Shown: positions 62,484 through 64,000 of the stretch, one piece after another
Layout of the letters: each line of letters opens with the position of its first letter
Position numbering within the stretch: the stretch's first letter is position 1
From: Candidatus Hodarchaeota archaeon
Lineage (GTDB): Archaea; Asgardarchaeota; Heimdallarchaeia; Hodarchaeales; Hodarchaeaceae
DNA: 64,000 nucleotides
Assembly (NCBI GenBank): GCA_016840285.1
Contig: JAEOSR010000050.1
Location: 7,445 to 71,444 of the forward strand
Direction of reading: 5' to 3'
Program-made: the position numbers and the translations under genes
Notes under the pieces: model-generated
Seen by the model: the letters and a program-made list of their open reading frames with translations, nothing else
Told to the model about the DNA's origin: nothing
The model's database searches: none

Positions 62484-64000
62484 ATGAAAAAAGATAAAAC
62501 ACTAATCTTACTAGCAATTTTAATAGCTGGGATCGTTCCTGCTGCTATTCCGACTATAGCACGGAATAACAACACACACGTGCTGTTAGATTCTCTAGAT
62601 ACTGACAAGATAACAGAAATACCAGTTGTTGCTGCTAAGATAACACAAGATGATCCCCGTGGGCATCTCACAGGGAGAATATTCTTCAAAGGATCTGATG
62701 ATATAGAACCTGATGGTTATAGCGATATTTTGATGGTTGATGTTGAGGTTGAAATCACATCAACTGAGACCTCTGATTTTGTTGTTATGGCTTTACTCTA
62801 TGATCGAACTTTCCAACAAAGGTTCTTCGATCCCTATAACGATGAATTACAATATGAAGGTGGTTATTATCTCTGGGGAAACAGTAGTTTTCAAAATTTG
62901 GATATTGGTACCTATAATATGACTGTGAACTTTAATTGTACTCAACTCAGAACCTTGAAACTCGCTGGGCCCTATGCTATTACTCATGTCCAGGTCGCAA
63001 ATGGAACTCTATACGATTACCAAGTCTTTGATGAAGAATGGACAAATGACCCTAATGAAAAACCATTGTTTTTAATTCCTCAAATATTTGATATCTACAC
63101 ATTTGATGAGCCGTTAGAGACTGGATCTTTCGTAATGCATCATACGAATCTCACAACTGACTATTTGGAAGTTAATGTGACATTCCAAAGTTTCAGTCAT
63201 TGGGATAACCAAGATGAGCCATATTATATCCGACTAGTTTTACGAAATGAAACTGGAGTGACGATTGGACACTGGGAACAGACATACTGGCTTCCTTCAA
63301 ACACGCTGAATGAGATTAGGTTGACAATTCCCCGGGGAATTCTTGGCGCATTTGATTTTGGAGGAGTAATGACTCCAATTATAGCATTTGAAGATATTGC
63401 TATTGTTGAACTGAATCATCGCGAACCTTTTGACACATGCAATATGTCTTATGCAATCTCTCCTTACGGTGAAACAATCGATGTTAGTTTATTAGCTCAA
63501 ATACCCATCATAGATTCAGGTGACTCCCATGATTTTGGCGATCTAGCTATCGATGATAGTGGGATATTTGGTATCATTTCACAAACAACAAATGATGTTC
63601 TTCACTTGGAAGTGGATCGTATTGAATTCGAATGTTGTCAACCAGATTTTGACGTTTGGTATATTGATGGTTTTGGACGAAGTCGTGGTACCCAACATCC
63701 AGGAATTATTCATTGGGAAGAAGGAATAGACAATGTATACATAAACCACTATCAGACATATGTAGGTAAGTGTCCAGGTTTATGGCTCTTCGAAGTGGTA
63801 CATAACGATCATGGTCAACCACCAGGAACCACCCAAGGTCTTACCGTGAAAGTAGACATAACAGAAGATACTTCCCCTCCAAGTCTCAGCTTCACAACTC
63901 CCTCCGATGGAGATCATTTCCTGCAATATTACGGTATTCCTATCCAAGGGACTGGAACGGATGAGTCAATTATCCTGCAATATCAGATTCTTTCAAATCA
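62484..64000 (+). CDS. Secreted protein with Ig-like domain, C-terminus beyond the window
   Basis: The frame from ATG 62484 stays open to the end of the window, more than 505 residues. It starts with a signal peptide (MKKDKTLILLAILIAGIVPA). Strand-rich, N-glycosylation-site-rich sequence follows, with a small Cys pair (ECCQPD) near residue 385. Near the end DTSPPSLSFTTPSDGDHF and IPIQGTGTDESIILQY begin a bacterial-type Ig/cadherin-like domain. It is an extracellular or surface protein like those at 31.5 and 43.8 kb, without an identifiable active site. It is unfinished here, so its length and anchor are unknown. Confidence 0.8.
   Translation, partial: MKKDKTLILLAILIAGIVPAAIPTIARNNNTHVLLDSLDTDKITEIPVVAAKITQDDPRGHLTGRIFFKGSDDIEPDGYSDILMVDVEVEITSTETSDFVVMALLYDRTFQQRFFDPYNDELQYEGGYYLWGNSSFQNLDIGTYNMTVNFNCTQLRTLKLAGPYAITHVQVANGTLYDYQVFDEEWTNDPNEKPLFLIPQIFDIYTFDEPLETGSFVMHHTNLTTDYLEVNVTFQSFSHWDNQDEPYYIRLVLRNETGVTIGHWEQTYWLPSNTLNEIRLTIPRGILGAFDFGGVMTPIIAFEDIAIVELNHREPFDTCNMSYAISPYGETIDVSLLAQIPIIDSGDSHDFGDLAIDDSGIFGIISQTTNDVLHLEVDRIEFECCQPDFDVWYIDGFGRSRGTQHPGIIHWEEGIDNVYINHYQTYVGKCPGLWLFEVVHNDHGQPPGTTQGLTVKVDITEDTSPPSLSFTTPSDGDHFLQYYGIPIQGTGTDESIILQYQILSN

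Noticed and set aside
62737..62922. 61-codon plus-strand frame inside the last gene
   Set aside because: Out of frame with the secreted protein that is open from 62484 to the window end; no features.
1..64000. rRNA, tRNA and CRISPR arrays
   Set aside because: No tRNA TTC-loop/cloverleaf-like stretch outside coding sequence, no rRNA-like conserved blocks and no spaced repeats were found by reading both strands; a tRNAscan or Infernal run would be decisive.

Overview
The window is AT-rich, gene-dense and archaeal. Genes carry TATA-like boxes and Shine-Dalgarno sites of the GGTGAT type, and the informational genes are archaeal (Dph2, XerA-type recombinase, histone-fold protein, OB-fold ssDNA-binding protein). 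Eukaryote-like signature families point to an Asgard archaeon (Promethearchaeota): two Arf/Ras-superfamily GTPases, one fused to a longin/roadblock-like domain; three further longin-like proteins, two of them on seven-helix membrane anchors; and a protein with two PARP-type zinc fingers. A heterotrophic Heimdallarchaeia-like lineage is possible, but the class cannot be fixed from this window. I see no rRNA, tRNA or CRISPR array.

Layout. 0-9 kb: fragment of an upstream gene, PARP-type zinc-finger protein, secreted phosphoesterase, double longin-like protein, Dph2, coiled-coil/winged-helix protein, Xer recombinase and a frameshifted GNAT acetyltransferase. 8-12 kb: two paralogous 7TM-longin proteins with a SAM methyltransferase translationally coupled to one of them. 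12-20 kb: adenine methylase, the split saccharopine pair (LKR and SDH), a TnpB remnant, an RPA/SOSS-B-like SSB and two DNA methylases. 20-27 kb: two MFS transporters, a PAS sensor without the kinase histidine, SufB-SufC and a GTPase-longin fusion. 27-35 kb: FGGY kinase with class III aminotransferase, and a large surface protein with a P-domain.

34.5-41.4 kb looks like an aldehyde/fatty-acid module: SCP2 and Fe-dependent alcohol dehydrogenase diverge from a tungsten aldehyde:ferredoxin oxidoreductase, followed by a PlsC-like acyltransferase, an acyl-CoA synthetase and a MoaD-like protein. Together these could convert alcohol to aldehyde, acid, acyl-CoA and acyl lipid. An acyl-CoA dehydrogenase lies at 57 kb.

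41.5-64 kb: a CheR gene with an internal deletion, a RuBisCO-like protein, a secreted M6 protease behind a palindromic operator-like site, a 50-residue zinc-ribbon protein overlooked because a frame on the other strand covers it, an ECF S component, an Eco57I-type methylase, a tandem histone with a short second fold, a CaCA exchanger and SERCA-like Ca2+ ATPase, acyl-CoA dehydrogenase, macrodomain protein, a second coiled-coil/winged-helix protein, an M20-like protein that lost metal ligands, an Arf-like GTPase with a degenerate switch II, and the start of a secreted protein running off the window.

The most notable points are the PARP-type zinc fingers, the 7TM-longin sensors, the histone doublet, the RuBisCO-like protein, the acyl/aldehyde locus and the several genes whose active sites or frames are degenerate.
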